Shown here piece by piece: positions 35,928 to 44,444 of a stretch of DNA of 64,000 bases. Source of the DNA: Bacillota bacterium (lineage in GTDB: Bacteria > Bacillota > Clostridia > Lachnospirales > Lachnospiraceae); NCBI GenBank assembly GCA_023435645.1, contig JAEYRK010000026.1:8483-72482 (forward strand). Reading direction: 5' to 3'. Position 1 is the first letter of the stretch, and each line of letters begins with the position of its first letter. The position numbers were made by a program, and so were the translations under genes. The notes beneath the pieces are model-generated. The model did not search any database and was not told the DNA's origin. It worked only from the letters and a program-made list of their open reading frames with translations.

Positions 35928-36866
35928 TCAATGAATTGCAGCACTGACGAAAATAACCAAGGTGACCGATCCCATGATTAGCAAGTAGTTCTTAATTGCC
36001 ATCATAAAGGTGCTTGCCTTCTCCTGTTTCTTATAGAAGGTTTTGATATTCTTCTGAACAGGTAATATGGTCAGTAAAGACAGCAGGCATATTGGGGAAA
36101 TCATCCGAACCGCTACCATTATGATTACTACGAGGTAGCACAGATAATACAGTCCCGCAAACAGATCAATTGCTTTTCTGCCGATATAGTACGGCAGTGT
36201 ATGCCGTTTTACAGCAATGTCCTTCTCCAGATCACAGATATTGTTTGCCAGCATAATATTAGCTGTCGCACAGAAGGGTATCACAGAGAAGAGAATTAAT
36301 TCCAGGATCGGCATCACCATCAGACTTAGGTTCACTGTCTCCCAGCTTAGCGCAAGGGTCAGGTAGGTACCCGCCGGCATATTGATATATAATATAATAA
36401 AAGGAATCAATAAACCGTAAAACATTCCGGATAATACCTCTCCCAAGGGCATCCTGGAAATCGGAACAGGTCCGTAGGTATAAAACACACCGCATAGGAA
36501 GCATAACGCACCGGCCAACAGAACAATCACATCGGTTAGATAGGCCAGATAGAGGCCCAGACCGGCACCGATCAGGAACAGTACATAGATAATCATAAGT
36601 GCTGTCCTTCTTTTAAACTGTAGCGTTTGATGATTGTTCTTCGTATCAATATAATTGTTGATTGCTGTAGTTGTCAAGTCGAAAGTTAACATTGCAGCAA
36701 AAAACAAAAGTGTTAATCCCCACTGTATTTGCTGTTCCTGATACAGCAGATAGGCTACTGTCATCAGGAACGCAAAGGTACTTGTAATCTTTGTTCTTAT
36801 CTCAATATAGTCCAGAAATTTTATCAGCATATCCATCCATCTCTTTGTCATATTGGTATCTACCAA
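35928..36866 (-). CDS. UbiA-family prenyltransferase, demethylmenaquinone synthesis (DmkA-like)
   Basis: 312 residues, about eight to nine membrane helices. The two Asp-rich sites of UbiA enzymes are present: NNYIDTKNNHQ (about 70) and NICDLEKDIAVKRHTLP (about 207). It would attach a polyprenyl chain to a naphthoate head group to make demethylmenaquinone. Menaquinone head-group genes are not in this window. It lies 23 bp after dmkB-like on the same strand, in the EET operon, as in Listeria where DmkA makes the quinone that feeds EET. The name follows context; MenA is the close relative. Confidence 0.88.
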   Translation of the reverse strand: MVDTNMTKRWMDMLIKFLDYIEIRTKITSTFAFLMTVAYLLYQEQQIQWGLTLLFFAAMLTFDLTTTAINNYIDTKNNHQTLQFKRRTALMIIYVLFLIGAGLGLYLAYLTDVIVLLAGALCFLCGVFYTYGPVPISRMPLGEVLSGMFYGLLIPFIILYINMPAGTYLTLALSWETVNLSLMVMPILELILFSVIPFCATANIMLANNICDLEKDIAVKRHTLPYYIGRKAIDLFAGLYYLCYLVVIIMVAVRMISPICLLSLLTILPVQKNIKTFYKKQEKASTFMMAIKNYLLIMGSVTLVIFVSAAIH

Positions 36867-36889
36867 AACGGATCACATCTTTAGGAAGG

Positions 36890-37864
36890 TTACTCAAGAC
36901 GGGAAGCCTTCTTCAGAATATAGATAAGCTTCTCCTTCTTACTGTCCGAAGTCTCCAGCATATCTATCAGCTTCATGGCCTTATTGTAATATTTCTTTAC
37001 TACTAGCCGTGTAAAGGACAGCCCACCGGTTTTAATGACCGCTTCATTAATCTCTTGTCTGGTAATCCCTTTGTTTGCTGCTTTATCCTTGAAATCATCC
37101 AGCTTAGCAAATGCATGAATGAGTGGCAGGGTAATGACACCCTGTTCATAATCCGACTGTACCGGCTTCTCTGCTTCTGCCCTGGTGTTTTCAAAATCCA
37201 TGCAATCATCGGTCAGCTGAAAGATCATTCCGATTTCATAACCCAGCTGTCTGTAACGGTTAAGCTCCGTTCCTCTCACCCCTTCTGCCATGGCTCCTGC
37301 TAGGAAGGAAGCTTCAAAAAGAGCTGCTGTCTTTCCGGAGATGATTTTAAAATATTGATAGACAGATAACTGAATATTGTTATTATTAATGTGTTGATTT
37401 AGCTCACCGAGACATACCTTACCAACATAGTCATGCAGCTCCAGCTCCAGATAATCCCTCTTGTTGCTGCAGGAGGCTGCCTTCCTAAGTGCGATACTCA
37501 GAAGATAATCTCCACAGATAACAGCCGTACGCTTACCATATTTCTTCTGCAGCGTAATATTACCTCTTCGCAGATCTGCATTATCGATGATATCATCGTG
37601 CACCAGTGATGCCAGGTGCACGAGTTCTATTGCTGCCGCCAATAATATCGCATCCGGATGAACCATACCATTCTTGTCCTCTGCCGCTGTGATGACGGAG
37701 ATCGCCCTGATATATTTGCCCTGGGAGGCTAATAGATGCTTTGTGTATTCACGGATGATAAGTGGTGATCTGGATAAGGTATGCTCCAATTCCGCTTTGA
37801 CAAGTCCTAATGCCTCTTCATACTTTATTCCATTGTTTTCATCCAACTTTTCAAAATTAGTCAT
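36890..37864 (-). CDS. Polyprenyl diphosphate synthase (DmkB-like)
   Basis: 324 residues. Trans-isoprenyl synthase with the first Asp-rich motif LVHDDIIDNADLRRG (about 90) and the second FQLTDDCMDFEN (about 214), plus the GKYIRAISVITAA segment near the N-terminus. It makes the prenyl tail for the quinone. The ATG is inside the end of ndh2 (8-bp overlap), so translation is coupled. The chain length cannot be read with certainty. Pairs with the UbiA gene directly downstream. Confidence 0.9.
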   Translation of the reverse strand: MTNFEKLDENNGIKYEEALGLVKAELEHTLSRSPLIIREYTKHLLASQGKYIRAISVITAAEDKNGMVHPDAILLAAAIELVHLASLVHDDIIDNADLRRGNITLQKKYGKRTAVICGDYLLSIALRKAASCSNKRDYLELELHDYVGKVCLGELNQHINNNNIQLSVYQYFKIISGKTAALFEASFLAGAMAEGVRGTELNRYRQLGYEIGMIFQLTDDCMDFENTRAEAEKPVQSDYEQGVITLPLIHAFAKLDDFKDKAANKGITRQEINEAVIKTGGLSFTRLVVKKYYNKAMKLIDMLETSDSKKEKLIYILKKASRLE

Positions 37865-39986
37865 TATAAATATACAACTTTCTTACAAACGGTAATTTCT
37901 TCCACAGTTTCTTTAATCCCGGCATTGCATAGTAATCGAGGCCTAAGGTTCTGCCTGCACCGATTAATACAGCGATTCCGGCAAATATCATCCAGAAGGT
38001 TCCCAGATAGAGACCGGTGGTGCATACGAACATGAACTGCAGTACCAGGGAGAAGGCAGCCGCAGGAGTGGTAAAGAGACCACCCATTAAGGCCAGACCG
38101 ATTAATACCTCCGCGATTACAATGAAGAACTGCATAAACATCTGCACGCCATCATAAGGTAAAACGAACTTGTCTAAGAACCAGTTCATCAGAGGAACAT
38201 CCAGCTTGAAGGCATAATCACCCAGCTTAGAAGAAGACAAATCCTTACCGGATACAAAAATTGTCTTAAATAATCCAAGGAAATCAAAATTCAAAAGTAT
38301 GGTACCGGTTTGCTGTGCCGCACCGACTGCTGCGTCCGCCGCTCCGGTTGCACCTGCTACTGCATCTGCTGCCGCTGTTGCACCAGCTACTGCGTCTGCC
38401 GCCGCAGCTGTTGCTCCGGATACTGCATCGGAAGCCAAATGAATCAGCTTGCCTGCCGAATTGCCTACAGAAGACATCACTCTTACTGCTGCATCCGCTG
38501 CTGCTGTTGTTGCACCACTTGCTCCGTCCACAGGAGCTGCAGCTGCAGGATTAAGGATCTTCTCATAGAAAGCATCTGCCCAGCCAAAGAACTGAGTCAG
38601 CTTCGGTCCCTTCAGCCAGCCTTCTACAATCTTTATTACACCTTCGAATAACCAAACCGCTCCGAGCCATACTCTTAAGGCCACGAGCAGGAAGCTGGGT
38701 GTACGGTTGGAGAAATGTCCACCGACAAAGCTTCTGCGGTTACGGATGGTGAAGAATTCATGCTTCACATAGCTGAACACCTTGTTCCAACCAAGGACCT
38801 GAATAAAGTATATAATATTAATAAAGTGCTTTGCAAACATAGCGAAGAAGGAAGGCATGCTGAAGAAATGTCCCGGCAGGCCAACATGACAGACTGCATA
38901 GCGACCTCCGATGCTTACCATTACCCCGTGGAACTTTGGCTTATAGGCCTCCATCTCACCCTTTCCTGTGATTGCTACTGTGATGTTATGGGCACAGGTA
39001 TGGGAGCTTTGCTCACAGTTCTCAACCATCTGGGGAACAGGACGATCCTCTCCCTCAGCGATATAATACATATTATCTCCGATGACATATACGCTCTCAT
39101 CCTTCACGGAGCGGAGATATGTATCCACCTGGATACGTCCGCCTCGCTGAAGCTCAAGTGTACTGCCTGCATCCTTTGTAATATCCGCGCTCTGGATACC
39201 TGCTGCCCAGACTACAGTACCGCAGGAGAAACGGTCCACCTTATCATTCTGCTTTAATTCAATGAAATCCTCACCAACTGCAGAAACAAATGCATTAAGA
39301 ACAATCTTAACACCCATTTTCTCCAGACGCCTTGCTACCTTAGCAGATAGCTTTTCTGTCAGATTAGGTATTACTCTGCTTAATCCGTCCACATTGACCA
39401 GAGTAACCTCTTCCCTTCCGATGTCATACTTCTCACAAAGGATTGGAACATATTCAGCCAATTCGCCAACCATCTCAACACCGGTAAAGCCTGCTCCAAT
39501 GACATAGAAGGTCAAGAGTCTCTTTCTCTCCTCTGCCTTCACCTCACGGGCTGCAGCGCGGAACATATCATGGATGTGTTCGCGGAGAATTACTGCATCG
39601 TCAAAGGACCAAAGCTTCTTAGTAAACTCCTCTGCACCGGGAACTCCGAAGAAAGAAGGCTTGGAGCCTGCTGCCAGAACAAGGTAATCGTATGCGTAGG
39701 ATTCCTGGTTACCGATAACCTTTTTATGATTAAAGTCGATGGATGTAACGGTATCCATCTTCACATTGACCTTTCGTCCGGCAAACACCTTCTTCAAGCT
39801 GATTTTGATACTATCCTCATCTACTCTGCCGGCGGCTACTTCATGTAACTCGGTAAGCATTGTATGAAATGGATTCTTGTCTATAATGGTGATATCCACT
39901 TCTCTTTTCTTCAACTTTTTCGCTAATTTCTTGGCTGCCAGGATACCGGCATATCCGGCTCCGACAATTACTATTCTCTTTTCCAT
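37857..39986 (-). CDS. ndh2: Type II NADH dehydrogenase fused to DoxX-like membrane domain with flavinylation-motif loop (Ndh2)
   Basis: 709 residues from ATG 39986 (GGAGCTATT upstream). Residues 1-400 form NDH-2: FAD site IVIVGAGYAGILAAKK, NADH site YVIGAGFTGVEMVGEL and VYVIGDNMYYI. The rest is DoxX-like, with membrane helices at about 431-455, 614-638 and 642-678 (two). Between the first and second is an insertion of about 80 residues (480-558), rich in Ala, carrying DGASGAT (D487-T493), DAVSGAT (D520-T526) and DAVAGAT twice (D531-, D541-). The first two match the ApbE target motif DxxSGAT exactly. Basic segments before 431 and after 690 are likely cytosolic, which places the loop outside, where ApbE works. 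Electrons would pass from NADH to quinone and perhaps to loop-bound FMN. Confidence 0.92.
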   Translation of the reverse strand: MEKRIVIVGAGYAGILAAKKLAKKLKKREVDITIIDKNPFHTMLTELHEVAAGRVDEDSIKISLKKVFAGRKVNVKMDTVTSIDFNHKKVIGNQESYAYDYLVLAAGSKPSFFGVPGAEEFTKKLWSFDDAVILREHIHDMFRAAAREVKAEERKRLLTFYVIGAGFTGVEMVGELAEYVPILCEKYDIGREEVTLVNVDGLSRVIPNLTEKLSAKVARRLEKMGVKIVLNAFVSAVGEDFIELKQNDKVDRFSCGTVVWAAGIQSADITKDAGSTLELQRGGRIQVDTYLRSVKDESVYVIGDNMYYIAEGEDRPVPQMVENCEQSSHTCAHNITVAITGKGEMEAYKPKFHGVMVSIGGRYAVCHVGLPGHFFSMPSFFAMFAKHFINIIYFIQVLGWNKVFSYVKHEFFTIRNRRSFVGGHFSNRTPSFLLVALRVWLGAVWLFEGVIKIVEGWLKGPKLTQFFGWADAFYEKILNPAAAAPVDGASGATTAAADAAVRVMSSVGNSAGKLIHLASDAVSGATAAAADAVAGATAAADAVAGATGAADAAVGAAQQTGTILLNFDFLGLFKTIFVSGKDLSSSKLGDYAFKLDVPLMNWFLDKFVLPYDGVQMFMQFFIVIAEVLIGLALMGGLFTTPAAAFSLVLQFMFVCTTGLYLGTFWMIFAGIAVLIGAGRTLGLDYYAMPGLKKLWKKLPFVRKLYIYND

Positions 39987-40016
39987 AATAGCTCCTTCAT
40001 AAAATAGTGTGACCAA

Positions 40017-40045
40017 ATTACATATTTTACAGCATCTCTTGTCAA
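40017..40045 (-). promoter_or_regulatory. Promoter of the ndh2-dmkB-dmkA-pplA operon
   Basis: Minus strand TTGACA (40040-40045), 17 bp, TGTAAT (40017-40022), about 25 bp upstream of the ATG at 39986. A perfect -35 box that lies inside the Rex-like palindrome. Confidence 0.7.
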
Positions 40046-40056
40046 TTTTATCACAA
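40039..40056. promoter_or_regulatory. Rex-like redox operator
   Basis: TTGTCAATTTTATCACAA is an 18-bp palindrome of the TTGTSA-N6-TSACAA type bound by Rex, the NADH/NAD-sensing repressor. It covers the -35 box of the ndh2 promoter. A second short palindrome TTTGACCGTCAAA follows at 40061-40073. Confidence 0.6.
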
Positions 40057-40378
40057 ACTTTTTGACCGTCAAATTAATTATACCATATCACTATGAATTT
40101 GACTAGAGAAAAAATGTTACTAAATAGTTCTATAGTAGAGGCAATCTTAAGTACATATGCATATATTTCCCTATTATAATTTCTTTTCTATCATTTTACT
40201 ACAAACTTCGCATTGTTCATTCACTATCTTTCGATAAATGATAATATGTAATTGACATATATTAGCAATTGGGTTAAAATGTAAATATAGGAGCTCCATG
40301 GTCGAATTTCATCGACTCCATGGAATTAGAACAGTCCATTTCATCCCCACCTGTTTTATGATCCATTATATTTCATAA

Positions 40379-40415
40379 AGAAAGTACCGGGCCGTTTCTA
40401 AGCCCGGTACTTTCT
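40379..40415. terminator. Strong hairpin in the ndh2-MATE intergenic region
   Basis: AAAGTACCGGGC (40381-40392) pairs with GCCCGGTACTTT (40402-40413). It can terminate transcripts from either side; the nearest minus-strand unit is the Big_2 remnant. The rest of 40074-40378 shows no gene; CCATGGTCGA/TCGACTCCATGG forms a second small hairpin near 40296-40323. Confidence 0.75.
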
Positions 40416-40471
40416 TCTACAATCCTTAAATCGCAGTCTTACTTTTTTGTAATCCATCCTTTCCAATGCCT

Positions 40472-40618
40472 CTATTTTACAGTAACCTTATAGGTCTTTG
40501 AAATCGCCCCATGACTGATTGTCAGATTCGCTGTCCCCTTCTTTACTGCTGTTACCTTACCTGTCTTACTGACGGTAAGCACCTTGGGGTTGGAGGTTTT
40601 ATAGCTTACCACCGGTAG
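40472..40618 (-). pseudogene. C-terminal remnant of a Big_2 (bacterial Ig-like) domain gene
   Basis: 48 codons between an upstream stop (40619-40621) and TAG at 40472. The translation VVSYKTSNPKVLTVSKTGKV, then TAVKKGTANLTISHG and KTYKVTVK is a textbook Big_2 domain end. There is no start codon with a ribosome site, and the MATE gene ends only 23 bp upstream on the same strand. It is the tail of a lost surface-protein gene, sitting just before the terminator at 40379. Confidence 0.75.
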
Positions 40619-40643
40619 TCAGCTTTGTAGCTTAAGTAAGGAA

Positions 40644-42026
40644 TTAAACTATCATTTCATTTTCCATATCTGTCGAATCATTCAGCTTAACCGTCCGCTT
40701 TTTCCATCGTCCGGACAGATAGAACCAGCCGTTAAAGATAATTGCACTTATAGTTGCCGCCGGAACTGCCAGTCCGACTCCAAACAGTCCCAATCCGAAT
40801 ACCTCACTGAACAGATATGCCATCGGCATTCTAATCAAAATGCCAGATAGAGTGTTACTGAACAGAGAATAGGTTGTATGTCCTGCCCCGATGAACAGAC
40901 CGTTTAAACTAAACGCAAAGGGTACCAGAAGATAATCGATACTGAAGGCCTTAAGATAGGGCAGACCTGCAAGGATCATATCCTCCTCCTTGGCAAACAT
41001 TCCGAGAATCTCTGCGGGAAAAAGCCTGGTAATAAGAAAGATGCTGTAGGAAATCGCACAGGATATCAGCATTCCTGTCTTTAAGGTCTTTTTCGCCCGA
41101 TCCTCTCTCCCGGCCCCCAGGTTTTGGGCGCACATGGTAGAAATCGCTGCATTCATCGCTATGGCGGGCAGGATGGCAAAGCCATTATATTTTCCTACAG
41201 CACCAACCGCTGCGGAGGCTGTAACACCATACCCATTCACCAGAGTCGTCATGAAGAGAAAGGATAGATTACTGATCAGATACTGTATGGAGATCGGTAC
41301 ACCAAGCTTTAATATTGCATTCAACTGCTGACGATCCATGCGAAAGGACTTGAACTTAAAATCAAATACAAACCGCTTTTTTATCAAATAGAGGATACAT
41401 AAAAGCATACTCAGTCCCTGGGATATGACCGTAGCTATCCCGGCTCCGGCTGCTCCCATACCGAAGACTCCGACAAACAGGAGATCCAGAACAATATTTG
41501 TTAGGCAGGCTATCGTGATGAAATACAAGGGACTTCTGCTATCCCCCATACCACGCATAATAGCGCTTAACGCATTATATCCGAAGATAAATATCGTTCC
41601 TAAGGCCGTTACATTTAGGTAATCTGCAGCTTCATGATAAGAATCCTCCGGGGTTCGGATGACCTGAAGGATCTGGTCATGAAAGGCCAGCATAAGTACG
41701 GTCATAACAATGGCCGCTAGAAATAGAGAGGTAAAAAGTGTCCCAATGATTTTTTGAAGTTTATCCGTCTTCTCTGCACCCACTGACTGGGCAATCAGAA
41801 CCGTTGCACCTGCAGCCAATCCAACTGCCAGATTTGTAATTATCATCGTGACCTGTCCTCCAATATTTACTCCGGACATGCTCACGGTTCCGTTAAATTG
41901 TCCAACAACAACCATATCTGCTACACTGTACAGAGTCTGTATCAGGTTAGAGATGATGAAGGGCATCGCAAAAATCACCAGTTGCTTTACTACATTACCT
42001 TTGGATAAATTATTGTGTTTGTACAT
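40644..42026 (-). CDS. MATE-family efflux transporter
   Basis: 460 residues from ATG 42026 (MYKHNNLSKGNVVKQLVIFA), with CAGGAA upstream; a 36-residue longer frame is not supported. Twelve predicted membrane helices in two related halves, with MATE phrases such as MPFIISNLIQTLYSVADMVV near the start and NAAISTMCAQNLGAGREDRA near the middle. It exports cationic drugs or metabolites in exchange for Na+ or H+; the substrate is unknown. It is a single gene, replaced or truncated the neighbouring Big_2 gene. Confidence 0.92.
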   Translation of the reverse strand: MYKHNNLSKGNVVKQLVIFAMPFIISNLIQTLYSVADMVVVGQFNGTVSMSGVNIGGQVTMIITNLAVGLAAGATVLIAQSVGAEKTDKLQKIIGTLFTSLFLAAIVMTVLMLAFHDQILQVIRTPEDSYHEAADYLNVTALGTIFIFGYNALSAIMRGMGDSRSPLYFITIACLTNIVLDLLFVGVFGMGAAGAGIATVISQGLSMLLCILYLIKKRFVFDFKFKSFRMDRQQLNAILKLGVPISIQYLISNLSFLFMTTLVNGYGVTASAAVGAVGKYNGFAILPAIAMNAAISTMCAQNLGAGREDRAKKTLKTGMLISCAISYSIFLITRLFPAEILGMFAKEEDMILAGLPYLKAFSIDYLLVPFAFSLNGLFIGAGHTTYSLFSNTLSGILIRMPMAYLFSEVFGLGLFGVGLAVPAATISAIIFNGWFYLSGRWKKRTVKLNDSTDMENEMIV

Positions 42027-42240
42027 ATCAATTCCTGACTTTCTGTGTATATTCTTAATCACTTTCGACTTATCATAGCACAGTGTAGTCTGAAATTCTA
42101 GCTTTTTATCTGATAAAAATATGACGAAACCCAATTGATTTTATGATATTTGGTACTATATTGTATTTATGATATGACACGGAAGGCAGGCACCGGTTCG
42201 GCTGCTGCTGGATGATATAAACCCCTTGGTGATGTGGATA

Positions 42241-42942
42241 TCACTCTGTTTCTGAAGTTAGATATGGTTTCCTATACAGCTCCTTTTTCTTCAGTCCGTT
42301 TCTTTTGGCAGCGGAATACCAGCCCCTGTTCCCCATGAAGTAGTATAGCCATACAGGGACATTCGCCTTCGCCGATACCAATACCCCCGAATCCTTCTGC
42401 TGAAGCAGGATACCCTCGCTCATACGCCGGAATGCCCCGATCAGTTCCTGCTTCATCATCTTCATGTAGGAAGCCTCCATCGTACTTAGGAGCATTCCAC
42501 CACTTCCAATCATGGTTCCAAAGCCAAACTCTGCTCCTGTCTGTCTACTAAAGCTTTGTATCACCCTCACTGCCTCTTCATTAATGAAGGCTTCCGGGAA
42601 ACCACAATTTACAACCGCATAAACCTTGGCCCTATTCCGATAGCCTCCGTTATCCTTCAGGTACTCTTGAAAATCCTGAAGGAATCTCATGAGTATTCCC
42701 GGAAGGCAGAAGATGTAAAGAGGAAATATGATAATAATAGCATCCGCCTTCTGAAGCAAGGCAAAATCCTCCTCTGTCTTCTTATGGATAAGGCTATTCC
42801 TAACCTGAACCTCATAAAAGTCCAGCTCCTGGGAGCTCATATATTCCTTGCCCATTCTTATGAGCGCTTGAGATGCACTCTGCTCCGTACTAACCTTCGG
42901 ACTTCCGTTAACAAAAACAACTGTTTTTCTCGCTTCCTTCAT
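42241..42942 (-). CDS. Flavodoxin-fold NAD(P)H-dependent oxidoreductase
   Basis: 233 residues. VVFVNGSPKVSTEQSASQAL is the FMN phosphate loop of the FMN-reductase family; KADAIIIIFPLYIFCLPGIL and VYAVVNCGFPEAF are the other flavin-contact loops. The last 60 residues (NVPVWLYYFMGNRGWYSAAK) form a tail seen in clostridial relatives. It overlaps the next flavodoxin gene by 4 bp (ATGA). Probably reduces a small electrophile or quinone; the exact substrate is unknown. Likely controlled by the divergent TetR at 43800. Confidence 0.85.
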   Translation of the reverse strand: MKEARKTVVFVNGSPKVSTEQSASQALIRMGKEYMSSQELDFYEVQVRNSLIHKKTEEDFALLQKADAIIIIFPLYIFCLPGILMRFLQDFQEYLKDNGGYRNRAKVYAVVNCGFPEAFINEEAVRVIQSFSRQTGAEFGFGTMIGSGGMLLSTMEASYMKMMKQELIGAFRRMSEGILLQQKDSGVLVSAKANVPVWLYYFMGNRGWYSAAKRNGLKKKELYRKPYLTSETE

Positions 42943-43499
42943 ACAATAGCACCTACCTTCTTCATGGGAATACGTTCCAGCTCCTTGCGTAGCTCCTCTG
43001 CAGAACCACGGTAAATCATAATGTCCACCACATTTCGGTGCTTTTTACTGATATCTGCAAAAAGCCGTGCATCCTCTTCCTCAAGATCGTCCCCATAGGC
43101 GATCATAATCGGGCTCGGGTTATTGTCATAACGGGTCGGATGAATGGTCGAGCCGTCAGGCCGCCTCTTAAAAAACGGGAGTACATTGGGAATCCACCGA
43201 TCCAAAGCATTCTTTATATTGGCACTAAACTGGCCAAACACTACCGGACATAAATAGAATACCACATCTGCATTGATCGACTTCTCATTGATCTGTGCCA
43301 TCAAATCCTGAATGACACATTCACCGGGTGTCTTAATCCAGCATCCAAAGCAGCCAATGCAATAGTTGAGATCCTCCCTGCCGATTGCAATTTCCTCCGA
43401 AGGAATCCCTTGCTCTGACAGATAATCCAGTACACAGGAATGTAGCTGAGCAAAGGCCTCCGTCCTAAACTCCTTATCACTTAATATCAATGCTTTCAT
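42939..43499 (-). CDS. Flavodoxin family protein with CxxCxxC-type site
   Basis: 186 residues. It lacks a clear GSPR loop at the N-terminus (LILSDKEFRTEAFAQ) but has NYCIGCFGCWIKTPGECVIQ, the Cys-rich segment of iron-sulfur-flavoprotein-like reductases, and ADVVFYLCPVVFGQFSANIK for the second flavin loop. First gene of a two-gene operon with the overlapping oxidoreductase; GAGAGGGG precedes the ATG. A detoxification reductase pair induced through the TetR regulator is the simplest reading. Confidence 0.82.
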   Translation of the reverse strand: MKALILSDKEFRTEAFAQLHSCVLDYLSEQGIPSEEIAIGREDLNYCIGCFGCWIKTPGECVIQDLMAQINEKSINADVVFYLCPVVFGQFSANIKNALDRWIPNVLPFFKRRPDGSTIHPTRYDNNPSPIMIAYGDDLEEEDARLFADISKKHRNVVDIMIYRGSAEELRKELERIPMKKVGAIV

Positions 43500-43705
43500 T
43501 TCAAACCCCTCTCCTATTAATCATGTTATTTATTCTTACGACGAATACAAAGCAACCATGCATACAGTGTTTCCATTCAGTTAATGTTAATCAATGGGTA
43601 CAATGATTACATTAGGTTCAAGGATTCATTATTTCATCTTTCATTATTTTTCTAGTGTTTATAATACTTATAATGATTACAATGTTTACGCCGTTAACTT
43701 TAATG

Positions 43706-43746
43706 TAGCATTTAATGTTTACTTTGTCAACATTAAATGCTATAAT
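43706..43746 (+). promoter_or_regulatory. TetR promoter with long operator palindrome
   Basis: TAGCATTTAATGTT (43706-43719) and AACATTAAATGCTA (43729-43742) are perfect 14-bp inverted arms around 9 bases. TTTACT (43718-43723), 17 bp and TATAAT (43741-43746) form a promoter nested in the palindrome, so binding would block it. Typical of TetR autoregulation. Confidence 0.8.
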
Positions 43747-43799
43747 ATAATACATCAAGAAACCTTTTACTACCAATGACACAGAACGGAGAATTGATT

Positions 43800-44405
43800 A
43801 TGCCAAATCAAAGCTATCATCATGGTGACCTAAAAGCAGCACTGATCAGTACGGGCCTTAAGCTGCTTGATCAAGAGGGCTATGAGGGGTTTTCCCTCCG
43901 AAAGGTGGCTAAAGCCTGTCATGTAAGTCAGACAGCCCCTTACCGCCATTTTAAGAATAAAGAGGAGCTGATAGCTGCAATCACAGCGGAAGCTCTTCAG
44001 GCCTTTTATGACGCACTGGAGCAGGCAGTTACACAATATCAGGAGCAGCCGAAGCAGCAGCTGGTCGAGATGGGAGTCGCCTATATTAAGTTCTTCGTAG
44101 AGAACCCTGAATATCTACGACTGCTCTTTCTGAGTAGTTTTGAAGTAAAGATAAAACCCTTTTATCAATGTATTCAAAAGGATCAAGAAGTGAAGGATCC
44201 CTTCCGTACCTTTTATGATACGCTGAACAGATTTACAGAAGCCTATCCGACGTTAGCTTTCAGTAGTAATGAGCTCTTGGTTTACAGCTGGGGCCTTGTT
44301 CACGGAATTGCAATCCTGATTGCCAATAAGGATGTTCCGATCGAAGGTGATTATTTGGCTTTTTCACGAAATATTATTGAAAATGCCTTTCGACCATTCG
44401 CTTAA
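43800..44405 (+). CDS. TetR-family transcriptional regulator
   Basis: 201 residues from ATG 43800 (CGGAGAATTG upstream; an 8-residue longer frame from 43776 is less likely). The N-terminal helix-turn-helix reads GDLKAALISTGLKLLDQEGY, then FSLRKVAKACHVSQTAPYRH. The C-terminal part has the TetR_C_33/WHG-like pattern (YIKFFVENPEYLRLLFLSSF). Divergent from the flavodoxin pair, and its own promoter lies in a long palindrome, so it is probably a self-repressor and the repressor of the two reductases. Confidence 0.9.
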   Translation: MPNQSYHHGDLKAALISTGLKLLDQEGYEGFSLRKVAKACHVSQTAPYRHFKNKEELIAAITAEALQAFYDALEQAVTQYQEQPKQQLVEMGVAYIKFFVENPEYLRLLFLSSFEVKIKPFYQCIQKDQEVKDPFRTFYDTLNRFTEAYPTLAFSSNELLVYSWGLVHGIAILIANKDVPIEGDYLAFSRNIIENAFRPFA

Positions 44406-44444
44406 GACTGATCCCCGCAATGATATCACCTATACCCATTGTAA

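Noticed and set aside
38310..38651. Plus-strand frames rich in Cys or Leu opposite the ndh2 loop
   Set aside because: They are antisense shadows of the repetitive Ala codons; no start with a ribosome site.
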